Made by a program: the position numbers and the translations under genes
The notes under the pieces: generated by a model
Databases searched by the model: none
Seen by the model: only the letters and a program-made list of their open reading frames with translations
What the model was told of the DNA's origin: nothing
From: Treponema sp.
GTDB taxonomy: Bacteria; Spirochaetota; Spirochaetia; Treponematales; Breznakiellaceae
Length of the DNA: 35,711 nt
Reading direction: 5' to 3'
Assembly: GCA_012517385.1 (NCBI GenBank)
Contig: JAAYUZ010000032.1
Location: 1-35,711 of the forward strand
Shown here: positions 1 through 7,085 of the stretch, one piece after another
How the letters are laid out: each line of letters opens with the position of its first letter
How positions within the stretch are numbered: the stretch's first letter is position 1

Positions 1-45
1 ATCCAGTATTCTGGTGCGGGTATCCGCAGGTTCCAGGTTTTCCAC
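1..45 (-). CDS. TetR/AcrR-type transcriptional regulator, N-terminal fragment
   Basis: Only the first 15 codons are inside the window; the gene runs off the left edge. Reading leftwards from a GTG at 45 gives MENLEPADTRTRILD, and the TRTRILD segment is the usual opening of helix 1 in TetR-family DNA-binding domains (typically T-R-x-x-I-L-D-A-A). A strong ribosome binding site, GGAGG, lies six bases upstream of the GTG (bases 52-56 on the other strand), which decides the start over two out-of-frame ATGs nearby. The gene diverges from the tryptophan operon, and its own promoter overlaps a pair of palindromes that look like TetR operators, so autoregulation is likely. Fifteen residues are thin evidence: the family call is an inference and the ligand is unknown. 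Confidence 0.55.
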   Translation of the reverse strand, partial: MENLEPADTRTRILD

Positions 46-69
46 ATAGCGCCTCCATATTTTATAGGA

Positions 70-112
70 GTTAACAGTGTTAACTTAGCAGTATTAAGTT
101 AACACTGTTAAC
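70..112. promoter_or_regulatory. paired palindromic operator (two GTTAACA-N-TGTTAAC sites)
   Basis: Two 15-bp sites, at 70-84 and 98-112, are each perfect palindromes of the form GTTAACA-N-TGTTAAC with one central base. Their centres are 28 bp apart. Together they make an 18-bp perfect inverted repeat (70-87 with 95-112) around a 7-base spacer. The right site overlaps the -10 and spacer of the predicted minus-strand promoter of the TetR-like gene, and the left site lies just downstream, where a repressor would block that promoter. The trp promoter starts about 64 bases to the right. The most likely ligand is the divergently encoded TetR-type protein; an effect on trp is possible but unproven. 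Confidence 0.7.
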
Positions 113-124
113 ATTGAGTGTCAA
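96..124 (-). promoter_or_regulatory. promoter of the divergent TetR-type gene
   Basis: On the minus strand a consensus -35 TTGACA (119-124) is followed by a 17-base spacer and a -10 TAACTT (96-101). The palindromic site at 98-112 lies within the spacer and -10, as expected for repressor-controlled autoregulation. Confidence 0.55.
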
Positions 125-175
125 GATGTGGACCCTTGGGACGGAAATAAATAAAAATAAAATTTTATGTTTCTA

Positions 176-204
176 TTGACAGAAACGCCGGAGCCTGGTA
201 TATT
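176..204 (+). promoter_or_regulatory. trp operon promoter
   Basis: A perfect -35 TTGACA (176-181), a 17-base spacer and a -10 TATATT (199-204) form a near-consensus sigma-70 promoter. The A/T-rich run at about 142-175, just upstream, could act as an UP element. The predicted transcript starts near 211, leaving a leader of about 33 bases with the AGAGGA ribosome site at 233-238. This leader is too short for a leader-peptide attenuator or a T-box, so control by transcription termination within it is unlikely. Confidence 0.75.
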
Positions 205-243
205 TCACGGTGTTACTATAAAAAGAAACATAAGAGGAACCCT

Positions 244-1659
244 ATGGCAGATATCCGCGATGATGGGCTGGTTGTTTCGTTGCCCGGAGAACGGTTTACC
301 CCCTTTACGGCTGCTAAAAAATTAGGAGCTGTAGCAATACTTGAATCCGCATCCTTTAAAAAAGGACGGGAGCGGTATTCTATTATTCAACTTGATGAAG
401 CCTTTCGAATCAGACAGAAGGCTGAGGGGGTATTCTGGGAACTGCATGGGAAAGAAAGTCCCTGGCCGGATTCCTCTGTACGGGATATTCTTGATGTGCT
501 TGCTCAGATTGCCCGGCAGAACCAGCATACCGCCCCTGACCTCCCTGTTCCTGGGGCGGGAATCGGTTTTTTAGGGTACGATTTTGTCCGCCGATGTGAT
601 AAGGTGCACCTTGCTGAGCGGCCTGACCCAATCGCAGTTCCTGAGGCAGAGTTTATCGTCGGTCACCTGTACCTCATCATCGATCACTATACGGATATTA
701 TGCATCTGGTGGGGCTTAACTATGCGGAACACCAGATCGATCTGGAAAAACGTATCGCTGAAATCAGGCGGCGCCTGGATGACCTCGATTTCACCTATCT
801 GGAAAAGGCTACAGAACCAGCCCCCTTCGAGGTAGTAAGCGATGATTCCCTGGAAGAACGAACCTTTAAAGAAGGAGTTCGTTCTATTCATGACCATATT
901 GTCGCTGGGGACCTCTTACAGGCTGTCCTTTCTCGGCGCCTTACGGGGCGGAGCGGCCTTTCGGCCCTGGAAGGCTATCGCCGGCTTCGTTCTACCAGTC
1001 CTTCTCCCTATCTTTTTTATATTGATTTTGGAATCTACCAGCTATTAGGGGCATCACCTGAAAGCCTCATCAGGCTGCGTAACGGCATAGCCTCTATCAG
1101 GCCTATCGCAGGTACCCGCAGAAGGGGCCGGACCGCAGAGGAGGACCGTAAACTGGAACAGGAATTGCTTGCGGACCCCAAGGAACGGGCCGAACACCTT
1201 ATGCTGGTAGACCTTGCCCGGAACGATCTGGGGAGGGTCTGCAAGCCCGGCTCTGTTACGGTGAGCCGCAACATGGAAATTGAACACTTTAGCCATGTCA
1301 TGCACATCGTGTCCGAGGTCGAGGGCGTACCCGACGAGGGCATAGAGGGACCCCAGGTGCTCCGGGCAGCCTTCCCCGCCGGGACGGTAAGCGGCGCCCC
1401 GAAGCTTAAGGCCATCGAGATAGTATCATCCCTGGAGCGCTTTGATCGGAGCTTTTATGCCGGCGCGGTGGGTTACTTCGATGTGCATGGTGGGTTTGAT
1501 ACCTGCATCACCATACGGTCGGCCCTGGTCAAAGACGGTCTCTGGCATCTCCAGTCCGGGGCGGGCATAGTCTACGCGTCAACACCGGACCGTGAATGGG
1601 AAGAAACCAACGAAAAGCTAGCTGCCCTGAGGGCAGCCCTGTCAGGAGGAACACGATGA
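244..1659 (+). CDS. trpE: anthranilate synthase component I
   Basis: This is the chorismate-using subunit of anthranilate synthase, the first committed step of tryptophan synthesis; it acts in the cytoplasm with the TrpG glutaminase. The 471-residue product has the chorismate-binding core motifs GASPES, RPIAGTRRRG, DLARNDLGRV, HFSHVMHIVSEVEG and AFPAGTVSGAPK in the right order. Near residues 33-46 it has an ILES element resembling the LLES tryptophan feedback site, so feedback inhibition is probably kept. The ATG follows AGAGGA with good spacing. The stop overlaps the trpG start in an ATGA junction, implying translational coupling to its partner. The related pabB/menF families are less likely, given the trpGD-trpCF-trpB-trpA genes directly downstream. 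Confidence 0.95.
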   Translation: MADIRDDGLVVSLPGERFTPFTAAKKLGAVAILESASFKKGRERYSIIQLDEAFRIRQKAEGVFWELHGKESPWPDSSVRDILDVLAQIARQNQHTAPDLPVPGAGIGFLGYDFVRRCDKVHLAERPDPIAVPEAEFIVGHLYLIIDHYTDIMHLVGLNYAEHQIDLEKRIAEIRRRLDDLDFTYLEKATEPAPFEVVSDDSLEERTFKEGVRSIHDHIVAGDLLQAVLSRRLTGRSGLSALEGYRRLRSTSPSPYLFYIDFGIYQLLGASPESLIRLRNGIASIRPIAGTRRRGRTAEEDRKLEQELLADPKERAEHLMLVDLARNDLGRVCKPGSVTVSRNMEIEHFSHVMHIVSEVEGVPDEGIEGPQVLRAAFPAGTVSGAPKLKAIEIVSSLERFDRSFYAGAVGYFDVHGGFDTCITIRSALVKDGLWHLQSGAGIVYASTPDREWEETNEKLAALRAALSGGTR

Positions 1660-3305
1660 TTGTCATAATCGATAATTATGATTCTTTTACCTACAATTTG
1701 TACCAGTATTTTGCCCGGCTGACCAAGGAACCGATCCGGGTTATCCGGAATGATGAAATTGATATTGCGGGGCTGGAAGCCCTTGATATGAGCCATCTGG
1801 TCATTTCCCCCGGCCCGGGGCGTCCTGAGGATGCGGGGATAAGCATGGAGGCCATCCGGCATTTTGCGGGCCGCTGCCCCATTCTGGGGGTCTGTCTTGG
1901 CCACCAGGCCATCGGCTACGCCTTTGGGTCCCCCATCGTGGGGGCAAAACATATCCGCCATGGGGAAGTGGAAGAAATCAACCTGGATGGAAGGGGCCTT
2001 TTCCGAACCATTGGTCAGAAGGGTACCTTTACCCGCTATCACAGTCTGGTGGTGGCTGAGGAAGGATTGAGTCCGGAACTGGAAATTACCGCCCGTTCGA
2101 ACGATGGGGATATCATGGGGCTGCGCCACCGAACCTTGCCGGTCGAAGGAATACAATTCCATCCTGAATCGGTGGCAAGCACCGATGGAGAAGCCCTGAT
2201 TCGCTCATTTTTAAATTACCGGCGGGAACCCTTTGGTTTTAAGGGTTCCTTTGAAAAAGTCCTGCGGGGTGAACATCTACTACAGAGTGAGGCCGAGGCC
2301 TTTATGGAGGAGCTTACCGAGGGAACCCTGGACACGCCCCGCATTGCAGCCATGCTGACTGCCCTTTCTGCGAAGGGCCCCAGTGCTGAAGAAATCGCGG
2401 GCTGTGCGTCGGTCCTGCGCCGGAAGAAGACTCCGTTCCTCGCTCCGAGTGGAAGGGGTCTGCAGGATGGCCTTCAGCCACAGGCCTTCCGGGATCTCAC
2501 CGATACCTGCGGTACCGGCGGAGACGGGCTTGGGACTTTTAACATCAGCTCCATGGCGGCCCTGGTGGCTGCAAGCTGCGGACTGCCCATTGCCAAACAT
2601 GGAAACCGCTCCGTCTCGAGCAAGTCCGGGAGTGCGGATTTTTATGAGGCCCTCGGAATCCCCGTAACTTTGAGCCCCGCCGAAGGCAGAGCCATGTTGG
2701 CTGAAACAAACTTCGTCTTCCTTTTCGCACCGGTCTATCATGGGGCTATGCGCTTTGCTGCCCCAGCCCGGAAAGCCCTGGGGATAAAAACTTTGATGAA
2801 CCTGGTCGGCCCCCTCTCTAACCCGGCGGATGCGGCCTATCAGGTTATCGGGGTGTACGATGAGGCCCTGCTGGAAACCGTAGCCCAGGCAGCCCACCTC
2901 CTCGGGGTAAAACGGGTCCTCACGGTGCATAGCCGGGATGGAATGGATGAGATTTCCCCCTCAGCCCCAACGGATATAGTTGAGATTGATGAATCGGGCT
3001 CGGTCCGGCGCTTTGTGTTTGATCCAGCGGCGCTGGGACTAGGGACCTATGATTTTAATGAGCTTATGGGATCCGATGCCCGCTACAATGCGGGTCTGGC
3101 TCTGGATTTGATCGCCGGTGCGGGCCGCCCTGCCCTGGAAGCGGCGGTAGCCTTTAATGCGGGGGCTGCCCTCTATGTGGCGGGCAGGGTCCCCTCCATT
3201 GCTGATGGGGCAAAGCTGGCCGCCGATGCCCTTGCCTCCGGGGCAGTAGCGGAAAAGCTGGAGGCGCTGCGTTGTTTTGCCCAGCAGGGGAAAGCCTGTG
3301 CCTGA
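1656..3305 (+). CDS. trpGD: TrpGD fusion: anthranilate synthase glutaminase plus anthranilate phosphoribosyltransferase
   Basis: One 549-residue protein carries two activities. Residues 1-190 are a class I glutamine amidotransferase that feeds ammonia to TrpE: oxyanion motif SPGPGRPEDAG (51-61), nucleophile Cys80 in GVCLGHQAIG, and His169/Glu171 in GIQFHPESV. Residues from about 200 are TrpD, which joins anthranilate to PRPP: DTCGTGGDG (283-291), KHGNRSVSSKSGSAD and NLVGPLSNP are the substrate-binding motifs. The start is the ATG at 1656, which overlaps the trpE stop and follows AGGAGG; an upstream in-frame codon at 1596 would intrude 20 residues into trpE and is rejected. Fusion of these two domains is known in enterobacteria and other groups. 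The last codons overlap the GTG start of trpCF by eight bases. Confidence 0.95.
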   Translation: MIVIIDNYDSFTYNLYQYFARLTKEPIRVIRNDEIDIAGLEALDMSHLVISPGPGRPEDAGISMEAIRHFAGRCPILGVCLGHQAIGYAFGSPIVGAKHIRHGEVEEINLDGRGLFRTIGQKGTFTRYHSLVVAEEGLSPELEITARSNDGDIMGLRHRTLPVEGIQFHPESVASTDGEALIRSFLNYRREPFGFKGSFEKVLRGEHLLQSEAEAFMEELTEGTLDTPRIAAMLTALSAKGPSAEEIAGCASVLRRKKTPFLAPSGRGLQDGLQPQAFRDLTDTCGTGGDGLGTFNISSMAALVAASCGLPIAKHGNRSVSSKSGSADFYEALGIPVTLSPAEGRAMLAETNFVFLFAPVYHGAMRFAAPARKALGIKTLMNLVGPLSNPADAAYQVIGVYDEALLETVAQAAHLLGVKRVLTVHSRDGMDEISPSAPTDIVEIDESGSVRRFVFDPAALGLGTYDFNELMGSDARYNAGLALDLIAGAGRPALEAAVAFNAGAALYVAGRVPSIADGAKLAADALASGAVAEKLEALRCFAQQGKACA

Positions 3306-4986
3306 TATCCTGGATACCATTATCGAAAGGCGAAAACGGGACCTGGATGCATTGGGACCCACCTTTGGCCTGGATCTGCCGCTCCGCCGGGAGCGGCCGG
3401 TAGTGCCCTTCCTCAAGGAGCGGGGGGCAATTCTCGAAATCAAGCGGGCCTCCCCTTCAAAGGGAGATATTGCCCCCAACCTCCATGTGGCGGGCCTCTG
3501 TGCCCAGTACCGAAGGGCGGGGGCCCGGGCCGTGTCGGTCCTTACAGAGCCCCACTTTTTTAAGGGATCCCTCCTCGACCTGCTTGCGGCTACCCGGAGT
3601 GGGGCTGCCACAGGGGAGGCCCCCTGCGGTAACGGTTTCGCTGCCAGCCAGCAGTCCAGCGGCATCGTCGCCAGCGGGGACCAGACCAGCGGCTTCGCTG
3701 CCGCCGGAGCTGCCCCCTGTGATAGCGGCTTCGCTGCCGCCGGGGACCAAGATAGCAGATACCAAGCCAGCGGGTACCAGGGCAGGGAGTTTCAGGGCTC
3801 CCTTGCGTTCTTGCGGAAGGACTTTCTGCTTACGGTAGATGAGATTGAAGTGAGCTACCGCTGCGGCGCCGATGCGGTACTTCTTATCGCCCGGATTCTT
3901 GATCTGGACCTTCTGGTGGCAATGGCTAAAAAGGCCCATGAACTGGGAATTCAGGCCCTGGTAGAGGTCCGGACCAGGGAGGATGTAGAAAAGCTTACCA
4001 TATTAAGCCAAACCGTTCCGGTCCTTGCGGGGGTGAACGCCCGGGACCTGGCTACCTTTAGCATCGATCCCCTCATACCTGCGGCCATGATAGGCAGATT
4101 GCCGGTACCGGCGGTGTATGAATCGGGAATACGGAGCCCCGCCATGGCCCGATATGCGGCCCAGCTTGGTTACCAGGGTATCCTGGTTGGGGAAGAGGCG
4201 GCGAGAAACCCTGAAACCGCTGGGGACTTGGTGGCGGCCTTTCTTGATGCTGGTCCTGACCAGACTGGCCGCTTCTGGCAGAACCTGGCAGAACGCCGGG
4301 AGCGTCATGAAAACGGCCGGCCCCTTGTGAAGATCTGCGGTCTTACAAGGGTCACTGATGCCCTCTCTGCGGCAGAAAAGGGGGCGGATCTCCTGGGCTT
4401 TATCTTTGCGGAAAGCAAGCGAAGGGCCTCCGCAGAGCTGGTCAGGGAAGTTCATAGCAAATTTGCTTCAGCTCCCACCCGGCCCCTTCTTGTGGGGGTG
4501 ATCACCGAACTCCAGAGTTCTCTGGCACATGAGGCCCTTGCCCTCTGCAGCGAAGGACTGCTCGACGTAATCCAATGGCATGGTGATCCCCTGCTGAATA
4601 GCCCTCTTCTGGATCGCCTGCCCCATTTTCGGGTGGTTTCGGTGGGCGATCGGGAGGATATAGGCCTCGTACAGAACCTGTTAACAGGCGGTGAGGTCCG
4701 GCTGCTTCTGGATACCAGGGTGGAGGGCCGCTCCGGTGGGACCGGGATGATGATCAGGTCCGAGCTTCTGGATGAGCTTTTACAGCGAATTCCTGACCTT
4801 TCATCGAACGGCCTCTGGCTTGCGGGCGGTCTGGGGCCTGATACAATAGGACCAGTTATAGAACGCTATACCCCGGAACTTATCGATGCCTCCAGCAGGC
4901 TCGAATCTGAACCGGGCATAAAAGATGAGGAAAAACTCAGAGCCTTTTTTAATGCCATAACAGGCAATACTAATGGAGTATATTGA
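3298..4986 (+). CDS. trpCF: TrpCF fusion: indole-3-glycerol phosphate synthase plus phosphoribosylanthranilate isomerase
   Basis: The 562-residue protein carries out the two steps after TrpD. The TrpC part (about 1-340) shows EIKRASPSKG (Lys49), SVLTEPHFF, FLRKDF (Lys174), EVRTRED, GVNARDL and ESGIRSP. The TrpF part starts near residue 344 with VKICGLTR and continues with IQWHGD, DTRVEGRSGGTG and LAGGLGPDTIGPV. The preferred start is the GTG at 3298 after AGGGGA, overlapping the trpGD stop; a TTG at 3277 is the alternative. The oddity is an insertion at about residues 101-167, between TEPHFF and LRKDF, where the family normally has fewer than 30 residues. It is a Gly/Ala/Ser/Gln/Asp-rich, repeat-derived stretch. 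Reading frame and all catalytic motifs are intact, so the enzyme is probably active. Confidence 0.93.
   Translation: MPDILDTIIERRKRDLDALGPTFGLDLPLRRERPVVPFLKERGAILEIKRASPSKGDIAPNLHVAGLCAQYRRAGARAVSVLTEPHFFKGSLLDLLAATRSGAATGEAPCGNGFAASQQSSGIVASGDQTSGFAAAGAAPCDSGFAAAGDQDSRYQASGYQGREFQGSLAFLRKDFLLTVDEIEVSYRCGADAVLLIARILDLDLLVAMAKKAHELGIQALVEVRTREDVEKLTILSQTVPVLAGVNARDLATFSIDPLIPAAMIGRLPVPAVYESGIRSPAMARYAAQLGYQGILVGEEAARNPETAGDLVAAFLDAGPDQTGRFWQNLAERRERHENGRPLVKICGLTRVTDALSAAEKGADLLGFIFAESKRRASAELVREVHSKFASAPTRPLLVGVITELQSSLAHEALALCSEGLLDVIQWHGDPLLNSPLLDRLPHFRVVSVGDREDIGLVQNLLTGGEVRLLLDTRVEGRSGGTGMMIRSELLDELLQRIPDLSSNGLWLAGGLGPDTIGPVIERYTPELIDASSRLESEPGIKDEEKLRAFFNAITGNTNGVY
3598..3798 (+). repeat. 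in-frame repeat expansion inside trpC
   Basis: About 200 bases encode a low-complexity insertion. The same 20-mer, AGCGGCTTCGCTGCCGCCGG, occurs at 3688-3707 and 3724-3743, exactly 36 bases (12 codons) apart. At protein level, APC(G/D)(N/S)GFAA occurs twice, 31 residues apart (from residues 108 and 139), and GFAA occurs three times. Period lengths divisible by three have kept the frame open. Confidence 0.75.
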
Positions 4987-6254
4987 TGAACAGCGATCAG
5001 GGTTATTTTGGTCCTTACGGGGGACGTTATGTACCTGAGGTCCTCCTCAGGGCCATAGAAGAAATTGAAGCCGCCTTTTATGGAGCCATAAGGGACGAAG
5101 GTTTTAACCGGGAACTGGAACGGCTCAGGTATGAGTTTATCGGCCGGCCGACGCCGCTCCTCTATGCGGAGCATACCAGCAAACTGCTGGGAGGGGCGGA
5201 CCTTTTTATCAAAATGGAAGGGCTGGCCCACACCGGCGCCCACAAGATAAACAATGCAATCGGACAGGCGCTCCTTGCGAAGCGGATGGGGAAAAAACGG
5301 ATCATCGCCGAGACCGGTGCGGGCCAGCACGGCCTTGCAACGGCGGCGGCCTGCGCCAAACTGGGACTCCCCTGCACGGTATACATGGGGGCGGTGGATG
5401 TGGACCGCCAGCAGCCCAATGTGGCTACCATGGAACTCTTCGGCGCCCAGGTTGTGCCGGTTCAGAGCGGTTCCCGGACCTTGAAGGATGCGATAAATGA
5501 AGCCTTTCGGGATTGGGCTGCCTCCTTCGAAGACACCTTTTATGTCATTGGCAGTGCCCTGGGTCCGGCCCCCTACCCGGATATGGTAAGAACCTTTCAG
5601 TCCGTGGTGGGCCGGGAAGTGAAGGCCCAGCTCGCTGAATTCGGCAGGACCCCCGATGCCCTGGTGGCCTGTGTCGGCGGCGGTTCCAACGCCATCGGTT
5701 TTTTTGAACCCTACCTGAATGAGGAGGTTCCCCGGCTTATTGGTGTAGAAGCGGGGGGCCGTGGACCGGAACCGGGGAACCATGCGGCCCGGATGACCGG
5801 CGAGGGGGCCCGCACCGGCATTGTGCATGGCTACAAAAGCCGTTTTCTTCTAACCGAAGACGGTCAGGTTGGCCAGACCCATTCAATTTCAGCGGGCCTG
5901 GATTACCCGGGAATCGGCCCGCAGCTTGCAGCTCTGGGCCGATCGGGCCGCCTGGAATTCCGGCGGGCCACGGACCGGGAAGCCCTGGAGGCCCTTCAGT
6001 TCTTTGCACGGAATGAAGGTGTCGTGTTCGCCCTGGAAAGCGCCCATGCCGGAGCGGCAGCCATCAATCTGGTGCGCTCCCTTCCTAAGGGAAAGACCGT
6101 GGTGGTCAATATGTCAGGCCGGGGGGATAAGGACCTCTTTATTACGGCGCCCCTCCTGAGACCCCGGGAATGGGAGGCCTTTCTGCGGCGGGAGCTCGAA
6201 GCTCTGGAGCAGCAGCGGGTGGGCGATACGGTGCCGGCGGGGGAAACACGATGA
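4986..6254 (+). CDS. trpB: tryptophan synthase beta chain
   Basis: TrpB is the PLP enzyme that condenses indole with serine in the alpha2-beta2 complex. The 422-residue product begins with the typical YFGPYGGRYVPEVL and has the PLP lysine in HTGAHKINNAIGQAL, then AETGAGQHGLATA, the phosphate-binding GGGSNAIG, HSISAGLDYPGIGP and NMSGRGDKD. It is some 20 residues longer than many TrpB proteins, mainly in the C-terminal tail after RPREW. The ATG at 4986 shares its first base with the trpCF stop (TGATG) and has GGAG at 4975-4978. It ends in an ATGA overlap with trpA, so the two subunits are translationally coupled. It is the canonical TrpB1 type, judging from the motif set and the trpA neighbour. 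Confidence 0.96.
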   Translation: MNSDQGYFGPYGGRYVPEVLLRAIEEIEAAFYGAIRDEGFNRELERLRYEFIGRPTPLLYAEHTSKLLGGADLFIKMEGLAHTGAHKINNAIGQALLAKRMGKKRIIAETGAGQHGLATAAACAKLGLPCTVYMGAVDVDRQQPNVATMELFGAQVVPVQSGSRTLKDAINEAFRDWAASFEDTFYVIGSALGPAPYPDMVRTFQSVVGREVKAQLAEFGRTPDALVACVGGGSNAIGFFEPYLNEEVPRLIGVEAGGRGPEPGNHAARMTGEGARTGIVHGYKSRFLLTEDGQVGQTHSISAGLDYPGIGPQLAALGRSGRLEFRRATDREALEALQFFARNEGVVFALESAHAGAAAINLVRSLPKGKTVVVNMSGRGDKDLFITAPLLRPREWEAFLRRELEALEQQRVGDTVPAGETR

Positions 6255-7060
6255 AACCAATAACGCTTATGGCCCATCTGGTGGCCAATTACCCGGACAC
6301 TTCCGGATGTCTTGCGGCGGCTGAAGCCCTGGTGGATGCAGGCACCGCTTACCTGGAGGTTCAAATCCCCTTCAGTGATCCCAGCGCGGACGGTCCGAGC
6401 ATTATGCATGCCTGTGCAGCAACCCTGGAAGCGGGATTTTCTGTAGATGATGCACTCCATCTTATTGATGAACTTAAGGGCCGGTATCCTGCGATACCGA
6501 TTTTTGTCATGGCCTATGCAAACCTTGTGGTGACTCCCGGGGTAGATTCCTTTGTTCATCGACTTCATCGGGCGGGTGTTCAAGGGTTGATTGTGCCGGA
6601 TCTCCCCTTTGATAACGATGAGGGCCTGGCCGCAGCCTGTGCCGGTTGCGGCAACCCGCCCCTTGTCCCGGTCCCTGTCGCAGCCCCGTCGATGTCGCCG
6701 GAACGGCTCGAGAGGATGGCCAGCCTGGGGCGGCCCTATCTTTATGCAGCCCTGCGGACCGGTATTACGGGGCAGGCGACGGAGATCGGGAACAGTACCA
6801 GGGAATTTCTGAAACGCTGGAGGTGTGGCGGTTCAAAGATCTTGGGTGGTTTCGGGATCCGCAGTCATGCCCAGGCGCTGCAGGTGGCAGAGCATGTGCA
6901 TGCGGTGGTGGCCGGTTCGGTCTTTGTCGATGCTATTACCAAAGCGGTTGAAGCCCATGGAATTGTACGGAACGGAAGTTTCCGGGGCTCAAATCGTGTC
7001 CGGGATGAGGCAATTCGGGACCTGGTTCGTGAACGGGCTGTGGAGATAATTAAGGGATAA
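6251..7060 (+). CDS. trpA: tryptophan synthase alpha chain (divergent)
   Basis: TrpA cleaves indole-3-glycerol phosphate and passes indole to TrpB. The 269-residue protein keeps the catalytic pair as Glu36 and Asp47 in YLEVQIPFSDPSADGPSI, plus VMAYANLVV, GLIVPDLPFDN, the R-TGITG loop and LGGFGIRS. The opening is unusual: LMAHLVANYPD stands where many bacterial TrpA proteins have a PFI/VTAGDP-like segment, and the central region is also divergent. The start is the ATG at 6251, overlapping the trpB stop; a longer in-frame ORF extending back to 6170 is an artefact of overlap with trpB. It is the last gene of the operon. On this strand only a short hairpin (7071-7085) with a poor T-run follows. 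Confidence 0.92.
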   Translation: MKPITLMAHLVANYPDTSGCLAAAEALVDAGTAYLEVQIPFSDPSADGPSIMHACAATLEAGFSVDDALHLIDELKGRYPAIPIFVMAYANLVVTPGVDSFVHRLHRAGVQGLIVPDLPFDNDEGLAAACAGCGNPPLVPVPVAAPSMSPERLERMASLGRPYLYAALRTGITGQATEIGNSTREFLKRWRCGGSKILGGFGIRSHAQALQVAEHVHAVVAGSVFVDAITKAVEAHGIVRNGSFRGSNRVRDEAIRDLVRERAVEIIKG

Positions 7061-7061
7061 C

Positions 7062-7085
7062 AAAAAAACTGAGGTCTGTAACCTC
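7062..7085 (-). terminator. rho-independent terminator of ygiQ
   Basis: Directly after the ygiQ stop on the minus strand, a GAGGT / ACCTC stem with a 5-base loop is followed by AG and seven Ts (the A-run at 7062-7068 on the plus strand). This is a standard intrinsic terminator for the minus strand. On the plus strand the same hairpin lies behind trpA but lacks an immediate T-run, so trpA termination there is weaker. Confidence 0.75.

Noticed and set aside
70-112. TrpR operator controlling trpE
   Set aside because: The E. coli trp operator also has a GTTAAC core, but these sites lie 64 bases upstream of the trp -35 and overlap the divergent TetR promoter instead, so a TetR site is the better reading.
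205-243. Leader-peptide attenuator or T-box before trpE
   Set aside because: The predicted leader is only about 33 bases, with no Trp codons, hairpin or T-run.
1596-1655. N-terminal extension of TrpG
   Set aside because: The extra 20 residues overlap trpE and are unlike amidotransferases; the ATG at 1656 has AGGAGG and the typical ATGA junction.
3598-3798. Intein or mobile insertion in trpC
   Set aside because: The insert is short, low in complexity and lacks splicing motifs, inverted ends or target duplication; repeat expansion explains it.
6170-6250. N-terminal extension of TrpA
   Set aside because: It is the trpB sequence read in another frame; the ATG at 6251 begins the TrpA homology.
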